From: Viola odorata
Taxonomy: Eukaryota > Streptophyta > Magnoliopsida > Malpighiales > Violaceae
Length of the DNA: 64,000 nucleotides
Direction: 5' to 3'
Assembly: GCA_963691705.1 (NCBI GenBank)
Contig: OY829539.1
Span: 40,743,656-40,807,655, forward strand
Shown here: positions 46,342-55,612 of the stretch, piece after piece
Position numbering within the stretch: the first letter of the stretch is position 1
How the letters are laid out: every line of letters begins with the position of its first letter
Translations under genes and position numbers: made by a program
Notes under the pieces: generated by a model
Told to the model about the DNA's origin: nothing
The model's database searches: none
Seen by the model: the letters and a program-made list of their open reading frames with translations, nothing else

Positions 46342-48723
46342 ATGAGGTTTCCATCTTTTAAAGGAACGGAAAGCCCGAATGAGTATTTGGCATGGGAAAG
46401 GAAAGTTCAATACATCTTCCTTCACTATAATTATCCCGAAGACAAATTGGTGAAGATGGCATCGTCGGAATTCAATGAATATACACTCCACTGGTGGAAT
46501 GAAATTAATTCCACGAGGAAGAGAGTTATGGTCGATCCAATTCCAACTTGGAATGATATGAAGAAACTAATGAGACGACGATTCCTACCCGCACACTTTC
46601 GAGAGGAGTTTCACCAACAACGGCAAGCTGTATCTCAAGGAAATAGAAGCATTGAAAATAATGTGAGACGGATTCCGCCGGTACTTCCTTATGATTATGG
46701 ACTTACATGTGCAAGTTCAAGTGTACCTAAAGGGAGTCCAAGCAGTGGTGTTGATGTTGAGCGTTTGTCTTTTCTCTTAAAGAAGCTCATACATAAAGCA
46801 CCTGAGTGTGAAAAGAATGTTAAAACTCTTATTGTTGAGTGTGACTTGAGTGAAAAAGAAAGAGAGGAATTGAGAGTTGAAAAGGAGAGAAAGAGTGAAC
46901 AAAACAGCCCCCATGAAAAGAGTGAGCATGGGAAAAGAGATGAAAATAAAAACAACCCCCATGAAAAGAGTGAGCATGGGATAAGAGATGAGAGTTCAAA
47001 ACACTTGCATGAAAATAAAGAGCATGCAGAGAGTGACGTTTTTGAAAAAGGAGAGATGAGTGTTTACGCCAAGAGAGAACAAAAGAGAAAAGCATTATGT
47101 GAGCGAAAAATCTGTTTTGGCGCAAGCTATCAAAAACTAAATTTTTGGCCATTGTGCTTAGATTTTTCTAACCTTAACTCGTTTGATTTCTCTTCTATTG
47201 TTGTTTCTCCTCATGAACAGGTAAAAAGAAGGTTTTTAGAAAAGGATAAGCCACTTACCTTACCACCAAGAAGAGGGAAAGAGCATTGTGAATCTGTGGT
47301 GCCTATTTCAGAAAATCCTAACCGAAAGGGTATTGTATGTATCTCTTCCCTTAGGTTTGATTTGGGTGAGTATATAAACATCATTAAATTTTATGATTCT
47401 GGTTTTAAAAATAAATTAATTAATGATGATTATATGCAACAACCGAAGGTCAAGTCATATGCCTTTGAAAATTACTCGCGAAAGCGCAAACAACTTAGTA
47501 TGTTGACTAGACCGAGAGAAATGGATTGTGTTGTCTCTAACACAACTTTAATTGAATTTTCACATGTTTTTACAATGAATAACTATTCTTGCAAGTGTGA
47601 ATTTCATGACAATTTTGTGTTTAAGTTGACAAGACTTGAGGGAAAATTATTTAGGCGCAATCACTTATATAGGTCACATGATCTTTTGCGTAATTTTGAT
47701 GAATGTAATGCGTTTGATAGTTGTTTGATGAGTTGCTGTTTTATTATTAACTTAACCTTTAAGGATGTTATTATTTCACATATTTTTCCTTGGAGTTTTG
47801 TTAGTAATCGAAAGAAGAAATCCTTTAGCGATTTATATCAAGAATCGTGGCAAACATTGAGTGCACCTATGAAACAAGATTTATCCTTGCCACCACAATT
47901 ATTGAGGCAACCAAAGATGGAGGAGAGACCTCTTGGAGCTATGAGACATGTGTCGGTTTGTAAGTATGAGTTTACATGGAAGCAATGCTTTCAATTTATT
48001 TTATTTACTTACTACTTTTCGACACATGCTATTATTCTTTTAATGTTGCTTAAACTCTTATACGATTTCATTCATATAACATTATTCGGTTTAATGTTGC
48101 TACCTTTGAGATTCTTGTTTAGTATGAGTGGTAGCAAAGAGATCGAAGTAATGCGGATAGCCCAAGGACAAGACAAGTGCTATGATGCGCGCTTGAGTGT
48201 CAAGATGAAATTACAAGGTTGGTATGGTTCGATTTGTGCTTATTTTGATGATACTAACTTAAGGTATTGTGGTGCAGGTCTAAAATCAGATTCGAGGATG
48301 AATCTTTTCGAAGGGGAAGGGAATGATACGATCCTAACCCCGAGGCTAGCCCTAGCGCACGCACAACACGCACACGCCTTGCGGCCAAGACCAATCAATC
48401 CAAAGCATCGAGCCAAAGACGTCATGAAGCAATTGGTGAGGTTTATACAACCTCTACATATGGATACAAGTCAAGAGACGTTGCTGGATCAAGCAATTAG
48501 ACGAAGGATGACATGGATGGTAGCTTGGAAGTGTCTATCCCACACATTCGTGTCCACACAAGTAAACGAATGGAATTACGGCTTCAATCAGAGATCCATC
48601 ACATGTACAAGACCTATTGGTGTCTTAGGAAGGTCGTGGCCAGGTTTGAGGACATTCGGACGAGTAAATCTTAAGATGGCTCATGGTGACATTCTAGCTG
48701 TCAAGGAGATGACGCTAACGTGA
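46342..48723 (+). CDS. Rt7 793-residue Gag-like fusion protein
   Basis: The first ATG of the open frame is used. The frame stays open back to 46303, and the upstream codons (DANLRSFK) also match Rt3 Gag, so a spliced or upstream start is possible. Residues 1-110: capsid-type N-terminus (FPSFKGTESPNEYLAWERK, YTLHWWNEINS, FLPAHFREEFHQQRQAV). Residues 130-260: Lys/Glu-rich with repeats of HEKSEHGKRDE type, as between protease and RT in Rt2. Residues 260-550: unrecognised, including DECNAFDSCLMSCCFIINL. Residues 551-594: strongly hydrophobic, room for two membrane helices. Residues 649-661: the SRMNLFEGEGND segment over the polypurine tract. Residues 661-793: encoded by the 3' LTR. No zinc knuckle, protease or polymerase motif. 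Function unknown. A deletion derivative of a gag-pol frame with replaced sequence is the simplest view. Confidence 0.7.
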   Translation: MRFPSFKGTESPNEYLAWERKVQYIFLHYNYPEDKLVKMASSEFNEYTLHWWNEINSTRKRVMVDPIPTWNDMKKLMRRRFLPAHFREEFHQQRQAVSQGNRSIENNVRRIPPVLPYDYGLTCASSSVPKGSPSSGVDVERLSFLLKKLIHKAPECEKNVKTLIVECDLSEKEREELRVEKERKSEQNSPHEKSEHGKRDENKNNPHEKSEHGIRDESSKHLHENKEHAESDVFEKGEMSVYAKREQKRKALCERKICFGASYQKLNFWPLCLDFSNLNSFDFSSIVVSPHEQVKRRFLEKDKPLTLPPRRGKEHCESVVPISENPNRKGIVCISSLRFDLGEYINIIKFYDSGFKNKLINDDYMQQPKVKSYAFENYSRKRKQLSMLTRPREMDCVVSNTTLIEFSHVFTMNNYSCKCEFHDNFVFKLTRLEGKLFRRNHLYRSHDLLRNFDECNAFDSCLMSCCFIINLTFKDVIISHIFPWSFVSNRKKKSFSDLYQESWQTLSAPMKQDLSLPPQLLRQPKMEERPLGAMRHVSVCKYEFTWKQCFQFILFTYYFSTHAIILLMLLKLLYDFIHITLFGLMLLPLRFLFSMSGSKEIEVMRIAQGQDKCYDARLSVKMKLQGWYGSICAYFDDTNLRYCGAGLKSDSRMNLFEGEGNDTILTPRLALAHAQHAHALRPRPINPKHRAKDVMKQLVRFIQPLHMDTSQETLLDQAIRRRMTWMVAWKCLSHTFVSTQVNEWNYGFNQRSITCTRPIGVLGRSWPGLRTFGRVNLKMAHGDILAVKEMTLT
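48311..48323 (+). other. Rt7 polypurine tract
   Basis: AAGGGGAAGGGAA abuts the 3' LTR and is translated within the long ORF. Confidence 0.82.
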
Positions 48724-49661
48724 AACCAGTGATTGTGTTGGGATTTTTTCGGACCAATACAAGTCTGAATCTTGCGAGTCATATCAAATATGAAACCTCT
48801 GGATGTTGTCTACATTGTAACAAAGTTTCAGCCAATTCTACCAAGTAAATTGGGAGAAAAGGCCATTTCAGTTCACACACCTAAAGTAGGCGAAGTTAGG
48901 CGGAGTTAGGCACCGACCACGGAAACGACCACCGACCAAAATGCCGACCAAACCGCGTTTAACAGTAAAAATATAAAAGTTTCGTCTGTGTCTTTTCTAC
49001 ATTGTGTAAAAATTTCAGATCAAAAGTCCGAGCCATTTGAGAGAAACGGATCAGTCAATATCACCGGCCAAAGTTAGACACATAGTGACACCAACTTGCA
49101 ACTTTGCGCCTTGAGCCTTTCAGACTTGGAGACTTGATCCGAATGCTATCCTAGATGTATTATTGTGTGTCTTTTATTACCTAGAACATGTGTGTATTTT
49201 ATTTGACACGTTTTGGTCAAATGTAAGTATGAAGGCATTTAGCCTAGTGTGAAGGCGTTTAGCCTAGTGTGGGGCATGTTTGCCTATATAAGGAGCCTTT
49301 GGTGCTCATAATAAGAAATAGCTTATGATTTGTGATTTTAGACTATGTCTTAAAGAGAGAGTATCTCTAAATGTTCATGCGTGAACCTTGTCTTGTCTTG
49401 AGTCCGAACACTCGATGCAAATGCAAGTAAAACCCGAAAGTTCATCCTTGATTCGTTTCCCCTAGGTTGGTTCTCACAGGTTGAGTTCAGGTTTAGAATC
49501 CGAGTCAAGAACCTCACTTGAATCGTTTAGGTTGGCTCCCACAGGTTGGGTTCAGGCTTAAGTTCGTCAAGTCGAGTTTTATCTTCCGCACGTCGAAATC
49601 CAATCCTTCGAACTAGATCACATTGCGAGAATACGCGTCCTATGCAACTAGGATCGTATCA
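48324..49661 (+). repeat. Rt7 3' LTR
   Basis: 1338 bp. The terminal TGATACGATCCTA and TAGGATCGTATCA are perfect 13-bp inverted repeats. The element's ORF continues 133 codons into it. Confidence 0.95.
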
Positions 49662-49666
49662 GGCAG

Positions 49667-49947
49667 GAGTAAGAGTGAGAGAGTAGAGAGAGAGTCCCCC
49701 CCCCCCTTTTTTTTTAACCTAGGGGGGTATTTATAGGAGATTAGTGGGGCATTAGCTAGGGATGCTAACACATATGACCTACCGGGTGTGGGAATAGGCG
49801 TCATACCGTGTTGAATGCGCCCCCCGCTGACTTCGACCACCCCCGGTAGCAGGACGAGCAGGAGGCCAAGCAGGCCCTACTGTAGCTGAAGATGACGTAC
49901 CCCATGTCCGGACTAAAATACCCTGGGGGGTATATTAATTGTTATCA
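49667..49947 (-). repeat. Rt6 3' LTR, right fragment
   Basis: This continues the left fragment after the GGCAG duplication of Rt7. It contains a C/T homopolymer tract and a minus-strand TATA box (revcomp of TATTTATAGG near 49728). It ends GTTATCA. Confidence 0.9.
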
Positions 49948-50227
49948 CAAGCCCAACCGAAAACGAGCCCGAGTGTTTACAAAGGGCTCCATTCTCGGCA
50001 TCTGGATGAGTGCTATCTCCTCTACGTCGCGACAGGCTTGTAAAAATCTTTGAGTTTCTCTGACTCTTTTGATGTCCATGCCATAGATTCTTATTTTTGA
50101 TGTTTGCCGAAAACGCTGTGTCTTTGAACTAGTTGTACCAAGTATATGACAACGAAGTAGGTAACATGAGCCGATAGCTTGTGATAACTGTTGGCCACGG
50201 AGGAGATGATGACCAACTTGGTAGTGG

Positions 50228-50350
50228 CAATATTGTAGCGATAACGCTGGTCATAAACCAGAACTGATAACGCTGGCGATAAACCCGAACTGATAACGCC
50301 AGCAGTAAACCCAAACTGATAACGCTGGGGTAAACCACAATGTTGTCTGT
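50228..50350. repeat. Rt6 tandem repeat 1, about 26-29 bp unit
   Basis: About four units built on GATAACGCTGG-(C)GATAAACC-CAGAACT. The frames crossing it on the minus strand are repeat artefacts. Confidence 0.75.
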
Positions 50351-50842
50351 AAAGCTGTGATAACGCAACACTGTAACGAAGCAATGTCATAGCTTGCTGA
50401 TGAAGATGGTGTCATCACGAGACCACCATGTAGTCAGCCAAATCATGGGCAGATAATAATAATAGAGTATTCTTCTTGATATCGCGACATGACTACGCAT
50501 GCGCATTTCAGCACCGGGAAGGAGATATCGCAGATAAGATGGTGTACCATTGCTCTCATCACTGAGGATGTATTCCCTCGCTAACGGTAGGAGATACCCC
50601 GTAGGTAGTAATGAATTCTTGTGTAATCTCGCTGCCTTTGTGGGAGTTAGTCTCTTCACTTATTTTGATATTTTATCGACTTTCCTGCACATTCTCAAAT
50701 GTTGCCTTGCCATGTTAGTAAAAATAACATGTAATGACAAGTACTAGTTACCCTTAGAGGCTTTCACCCGCACATATCAGGGTGTCATTGATGTCACTTT
50801 TTCCATCCAGGCTTGTTGGATCCGGCCTTGTTGTAAGCCGCC

Positions 50843-51035
50843 TGCAATATTGACGCGGTTTTACGCCATAAGCTACCTACAATTTGTGCGGTTTTACGCC
50901 ATAGCTACCTGTAATATTGACGCGGTTTTACGCTGCTCGGAGCTACCTGTAATATTGACGCGGTTTTACGCTGTAGGCCACCTACAAATTGTGCAATTTT
51001 ACGCCGTAGCTACCTGCAATATTGCACTCTTTCAC
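50843..51035. repeat. Rt6 tandem repeat 2, about 33-41 bp unit
   Basis: Five to six units of the form AATATTGACGCGGTTTTACG followed by CYRTAGCTACCT. Two alternate unit types, TATTGACGCGG and TTTGTGCGG, suggest a higher-order pattern. Confidence 0.8.
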
Positions 51036-51349
51036 ATTCCCCCGGGTTTCAATCTGTACTCCACTTGAGTATCTGCATTGTTAGCTGTACAAATACACTA
51101 ACAGAGTCTGCTAACTCTAGTTAGATTCCTCTAAGAATGTTGAGGATAGTGAAGATACTGAAAATAGAGGTAAGGGGAGAATGATAATCTTAAAGGTAAT
51201 AGTGATACCTTAGGGGAATAAATAAGGAACTCGGCCGTTGTTTAATTCCCGTTCGATTCCTTGCATTTACGAAGGAGAATAACGTATTGTTGGAGACTTT
51301 TTCGACGATGGGAGGATGGCCACATGATACTATGTGGGATTTTCCAATG

Positions 51350-51450
51350 AGGTAGATATTCACCCGATCAATCATATAAATATTCACCCGGGGTAGATAT
51401 TCACCCAATGAATCATATAAATATTCATCCGGGGTAGATATTCACCCGAC
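51350..51450. repeat. Rt6 tandem repeat 3, about 42 bp unit
   Basis: Two and a half units built on GTAGATATTCACCCGA, AATCATATAAATATTCA and CCCGGG. Confidence 0.75.
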
Positions 51451-51879
51451 AGATTGACTTTTGTAACTGTAGTTGTAGCGGAAAACTAACGATAGACAAA
51501 TGGTCAGATATAAAGCAAGACTATGTTGCACCCAGATAATTACTGGATAATCAGAATAACTGTAGCTAGAAAATCAAGCTGTAGTCGAAGAAGTCGCATT
51601 GTGACTGAAGAATCCGGCTGTAATCAAATGATATTTTGAAGAGTCGGACGGTAACCAGACTGTCGCTGAGGAATTCAGATTGATAACTGAAGAATTCAGA
51701 CCTCTCCCAAATTAGTGATGTTACTTTGAGGTTCCCTTACGCCTAGTTAACGTCAATATCTCACTTAGATGTCTTCAAGAGAATTGTAGCCCTTCGAATT
51801 GACTTCAAATCGAGCTATCATATGTAGAATTCTTAGCGCGTACGGTAAAGATATCATTTTTTCCGTAAACTCGATATAT

Positions 51880-52690
51880 GCAGAAACTTCAGCTAACGCG
51901 GAAGCTTCAGTTAACAGGGAGATTGCAGATAACACGGAGACAGCTAATAACATGGAGACAGTCGCTAACACGGAGGTAGCTGATAACATGGAGACAACCG
52001 CTAACCGTTAACGCGGAGACCGCCGTTAACGCAGAATTGCTGATAACACGGAGATAGCTGCTAACGCGAAGGCAGCCGCTAACATGGAGACAGTCGCTAA
52101 CATGGAGATAGCCGCTAACATGGACACAGCCGCTAACATGGACACAGCAGCTGACGCGGAGACAGCAGCTAACACGGAGATAGCCGCTACCATAGAGACA
52201 GTCGCTAACACGGAGACAGCTGATAACGCGGAGGCAGCTGATAACATGAAGGCAGCTAACACGGAGGCAACTGATAACATGGAGACAGCCGCTAACACGA
52301 AGGCAGCTGATAACATGGAGACAACCGCTAACCGTTAACGCAGAATTGCTGATAACACAGAGATAGCTGCTAACGCGAAGGCAGCCGCTAATGCGGAGAC
52401 AGCCAAATTTTAGATAACATGGAGATGGCGGCTAACGCGAAGACGGCGGCTAACACGAAGACAACTAAATTTCAGATAACATGGAGATGGCGGCTAACGC
52501 GAAGGCGGCGGCTAACGCGAAGACAGCCAAATTTCAGATAACATGGAGATGGCGGCTAACGCGAAGGCGGCGGCTAACGCGAAAACGACGGCTAATGCGA
52601 AGACAGCCAAATTTCAGATAACATGGAGATGGCGGCTTACGCGAAGGCAGCGACTTACGTGAAAACAGCGGCTAACGCGAAGACAGCCAT
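51880..52690. repeat. Rt6 tandem repeat 4, 18-bp minisatellite of about 800 bp
   Basis: About 40 imperfect copies of an 18-bp unit of the form GCTAACATGGAGACAGCC. Higher-order structure is visible: AAATTTYAGATAACATGG recurs at about 52405, 52467, 52529 and 52609, at spacings of 62, 62 and 80 bp, where 80 = 62 + 18. A block containing CCGCTAACCGTTAACGC also occurs twice, about 330 bp apart. Since 18 is divisible by 3, both strands show open frames of 6-residue periodicity. These are not evidence of a protein. Confidence 0.9.
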
Positions 52691-53318
52691 TAATTCTTCC
52701 ACCTTTTTCCCAGAAGCTCAAATATCACAATATCACATTCTAAAATATTTTCGCTTGCGCCATTAATGAAATTTACAAAATATTACCAAATCGCCTTTAT
52801 AATTAATTAGGCACAACTTACTATTCATCTTCTCCTTTCCAGCAACATTTGCTAGGCGCCGACAGTGAAGATGAAAGAGACAAGATGGAGGACAGAATGA
52901 ATGATTATGAATAGATTAGATCAAGGTCAACATGTAAGGCACCAGAGGCACATAAGTGAAGAAGAAATGATGAAAGAGCTTGGCTTTCCTTTTCTAATTT
53001 TGGATTTCGTGAACAATGATGATGGTTTTCACAATTCTTGTTCTTCTTTCCAGATCTGATCTTCTTTGCACACAATAATATATACTAATGTTTCTCTCCC
53101 TCTTTTTCTTTCTTTTCCAGGTCTGATCTTCTTTTGAACATATAACAATGGAATGACCATATAAACTCATATATCTCATATCATCAGATCCAAGCAAGAC
53201 TTAAATCATGAGATGAACCCATTACTAAAAAAAACCAGCAGTGACGATGGAAGATAATAAATATGAATATGGAGAGGAGAGCCTTTAGATCTCAAGGGAC
53301 TCACTTGATGATCTGAAT
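52691..53318 (-). other. Rt6 5' non-coding interior
   Basis: Sequence between the minisatellite and the PBS. It contains a local duplication: TTCCAG(A/G)TCTGATCTTCTT occurs at about 53049 and 53117. No ORF of note. Confidence 0.5.
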
Positions 53319-53337
53319 GCTCTCAACGAAAGCACCA
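53319..53337 (-). other. Rt6 primer-binding site, Tat type
   Basis: The minus strand reads TGGTGCTTTCGTTGAGAGC beside the right LTR. It differs at only two positions from the Rt5 site. Confidence 0.75.
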
Positions 53338-53339
53338 TT

Positions 53340-53776
53340 TGATAAAATAGTCCCTGGGGTAGGAGGAATCCTGGAGATCTTCACCTCTGAGGGGGTAGTC
53401 CTCGCCGCCGCTACACCTGCAAGGTGCCGGAGGGGGTCCCCGACGCAGGTACTCCGACGATCAAGTCAGTATCAGTAGTGAAATATAAAGGGTAGGCAGG
53501 AGTAAGAGTGAGAGAGTAGAGAGAGAGTCCCCCTCCTTTTTACCTAGGAGGGGTATTTATAGGAGATTAGTGGGGCGTTAGCTAGGGATGCTAACGCATA
53601 TGGCCTACTAGGTGTGGGAATAGGCGCCATACCGGGTTGAATGCCCCCCCTCCCCGCCGACGTCAACCACCCCCAGTTGCAGGACGAGCAGGAGGCCAGA
53701 CAGGCCCTACAGTAGCTGAAGATGACGTACCCCCTGTCCGGACTAAAATGCCCTGGGGCTATATTAATTATTATCA
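53340..53776 (-). repeat. Rt6 5' LTR
   Basis: 437 bp. The plus-strand ends are TGATAA and TTATCA. A minus-strand TATA box (revcomp of TATTTATAGG) lies near 53552. Confidence 0.9.
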
Positions 53777-53781
53777 CAAGC

Positions 53782-53865
53782 AATCAAGCCCTCGACGTTG
53801 TTCTAGGCCAGAAGAAGGATTTAGAGACATGTCATTTATTACGCGTCCAATTGCTTGACCCAGCT
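53782..53865 (+). pseudogene. Rt4 RNase H, fragment between Rt6 and Rt8
   Basis: It continues the frame broken at 43933: CDAS resumes as NQALDVVLGQKKD. After a frameshift it reads HVIYYASNCLTQ (53828-53863), the block that follows the first catalytic Asp in Athila RNase H. Rt8 begins at 53866. Downstream RNase H and integrase are lost. Confidence 0.85.
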
Positions 53866-55519
53866 TGATAGCGTGTATTTTATGCATATTTTCCCCTTCA
53901 TTCTTACCTTGATTTATGGCATGATACTGCTAATTTTCCCTTATTTCCATCTTTATTGCAGATCTAGGCCAAAAGGGAGAAATATGCGAAAATATATACT
54001 TTTTGGGTGGAATTCCGTAAATCTCAAGCAACGAGGCCAAGACATCAATTTCCGTCGAGCCCTGGACAATATTTCCTGGTCAAAGCTTAGTTGTTGTGCT
54101 TCCACGTGTCCACCTTGCTGGCTTCTAGAAGATTCCATACGCATCTAGAATATTCACTCACTGCCAAATTCTGTGTCTTGCCCTAGCTGCTGATCAAGTC
54201 GTCTTGCCCTAGACGTTTTCGTCTAGGCCTCGACGACCAAAGAGAAAGATTCCCAAAAGATCCGCACGGGATTCCATGCAAATACCTCCTAGCATATTCC
54301 AAAATATTCTCCTTTGTACTCCCTCTTAGCTGGGTTTTGTCCTCTTATGGGCTGGACACTATATAAACCTCTAGTTTTTAGGGTTTTAGACATCTTGTAA
54401 ATACTTTTTACTTTCTTCTTTGGGCAGCTGCCTCTTTTTCTCTCCTCCCCCTTTTGGGTGGTGGCTGAGACCTCTATTTCCAGCAGCCATTGAAATTAAC
54501 CGGAGCTTTGCTCCGGCCGGTAACATTTTATAGCTTTCCTTTTTCATGTTCTTCTTTTATGCAATCTTTTTTTTCTTATTTTGTTTGTTTGTTTTGTGGT
54601 ATGAGTAGCTAGATTCTCCCTTCTTAGAAGAGGTATTTGAGGGTTGCATGAGGCTAGTTAAGAAGCCAAATCGTTCTTCATATATTCTTATCTTTGTATT
54701 TGCTTGTTTGCCGATTTCTTGTCAATTCTTCTAGGGCAAGTTAGGAGTCTAGCTAGCTAATAACGAGACCTAGACGATTACTGTCATTTTCTTTGGTTAT
54801 AACTAATGTGAAGCCTTAAAATTAGAGTAGACACTAGATGGATTGTCATTAACTTGGTTTGTTCTGTCTAGGGCAAGTGAGCAATTAGGGCGGTGTCGCG
54901 AGCCTGACAAACTGAGAGGCATCTAGCCCTAGACGTGTCTTTCTTCATATTCATGGGCTCTTTGGATTCAGCCCCGCTTCATGCCAGTGACGGGCTTAAG
55001 TGTAAAGGTTACCTTTTGATGACAAGAGAGGTAGCTGGGAGGATACCAAAGCGTCAATGCCACCTTATAAACAATGAAAACAGGGCGTAGCTTCTCTTAA
55101 GAAAGAAAGCAGGGGGTTCACGTGAAAACATGGCCCCTATAGCATGTCTATGGCACTAGAGTAGAATATTTCTACGTCGATGATTGTCTTGCCCTCGACG
55201 CAACCCGAGATGATACCTTTGCTAAGATTTTCTCTCATTTGACTTTACCTCATTTACTTTCTTATTTACTTTCGTTTATAATGGTTATTTCATATTTCTG
55301 TCCCTGTTAGCTATCTAGGTCTCGACATATCTTGGTTAACTTCCTTAACCAACCAACCCCCTCATTGTCTCTTTTATTGTTTTAATTTGTATCTGGCCTT
55401 GTCTAGACCACGTCTTCACCATTCTCTGTGGATCTAATCTCTTACCACTGTCTTCAATCCTTTTTGTAGCAGGTGATAAGTTGTAATTATTTGATCGTGC
55501 TCTCGATAAGCACGAATCA
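53866..55519 (+). repeat. Rt8 5' LTR
   Basis: 1654 bp, from TGATAGCGTG to CACGAATCA. A TATA box ACTATATAAACC is at about 54358. It includes several copies of the short motif TTGCCCTAGACG. Confidence 0.88.
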
Positions 55520-55522
55520 AAT

Positions 55523-55540
55523 TGGCGCCGTTGACGGGGA
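55523..55540 (+). other. Rt8 primer-binding site, tRNA-Asp type
   Basis: TGGCGCCGTTGACGGGGA, one mismatch from the Athila-type site. Confidence 0.85.
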
Positions 55541-55612
55541 CTGGTATTAATTCGTGCCCTAGACAGTTCCAGATTTTTTTTTTATTTACTTCTTTTTTTT
55601 TTTCTTTCTTAC

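Larger units (their letters stand above)
44094..49661 (+). mobile_element. Rt7: very young non-autonomous LTR element with one long ORF
   Basis: It has two LTRs of exactly 1338 bp, a duplication GGCAG (44089-44093 and 49662-49666), a PBS identical to that of Rt3, and a polypurine tract. The LTRs differ at only about 7 positions (about 0.5 %). Protease, RT, RNase H and integrase motifs are absent, yet a 793-codon ORF is open. It is inserted in the 3' LTR of Rt6 and is the innermost level of the stack. The Rt3-like or Rt2-like PBS, Gag N-terminus and polypurine tract suggest mobilisation by a chromovirus-like relative. Confidence 0.93.
43934..53776 (-). mobile_element. Rt6: non-autonomous Tat-like element rich in tandem repeats
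   Basis: LTRs of about 440 bp lie at 43934-49947 (split by Rt7) and 53340-53776. The duplication is CAAGC (43929-43933 and 53777-53781), and the Rt4 RNase H frame resumes exactly after it. A Tat-type PBS on the minus strand sets the orientation. The 3.4-kb interior has no protein domain but several tandem-repeat families in what would be its 3' half. Its LTR shares a core with the Rt5 LTR (ACACCTGCAAgGCGCCGGAGG, CTCCGA, AAGTCAGTA), so a Tat-like autonomous partner is likely. The LTRs differ at about 5 %. Confidence 0.88.

Noticed and set aside
47991..48122. Envelope-type gene in Rt7
   Set aside because: The hydrophobic stretch alone, without signal peptide, cleavage site or coiled coil in order, does not support an envelope call.
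52026..52338. Open frames with 6-residue periodicity on both strands
   Set aside because: They follow from an 18-bp tandem repeat, whose length is divisible by three. Both strands are open, so they are not evidence of a protein.
51880..52690. CRISPR-like look of short repeats with variable intervals
   Set aside because: Units are contiguous and imperfect, without unique spacers, and the genome is a plant nuclear one.
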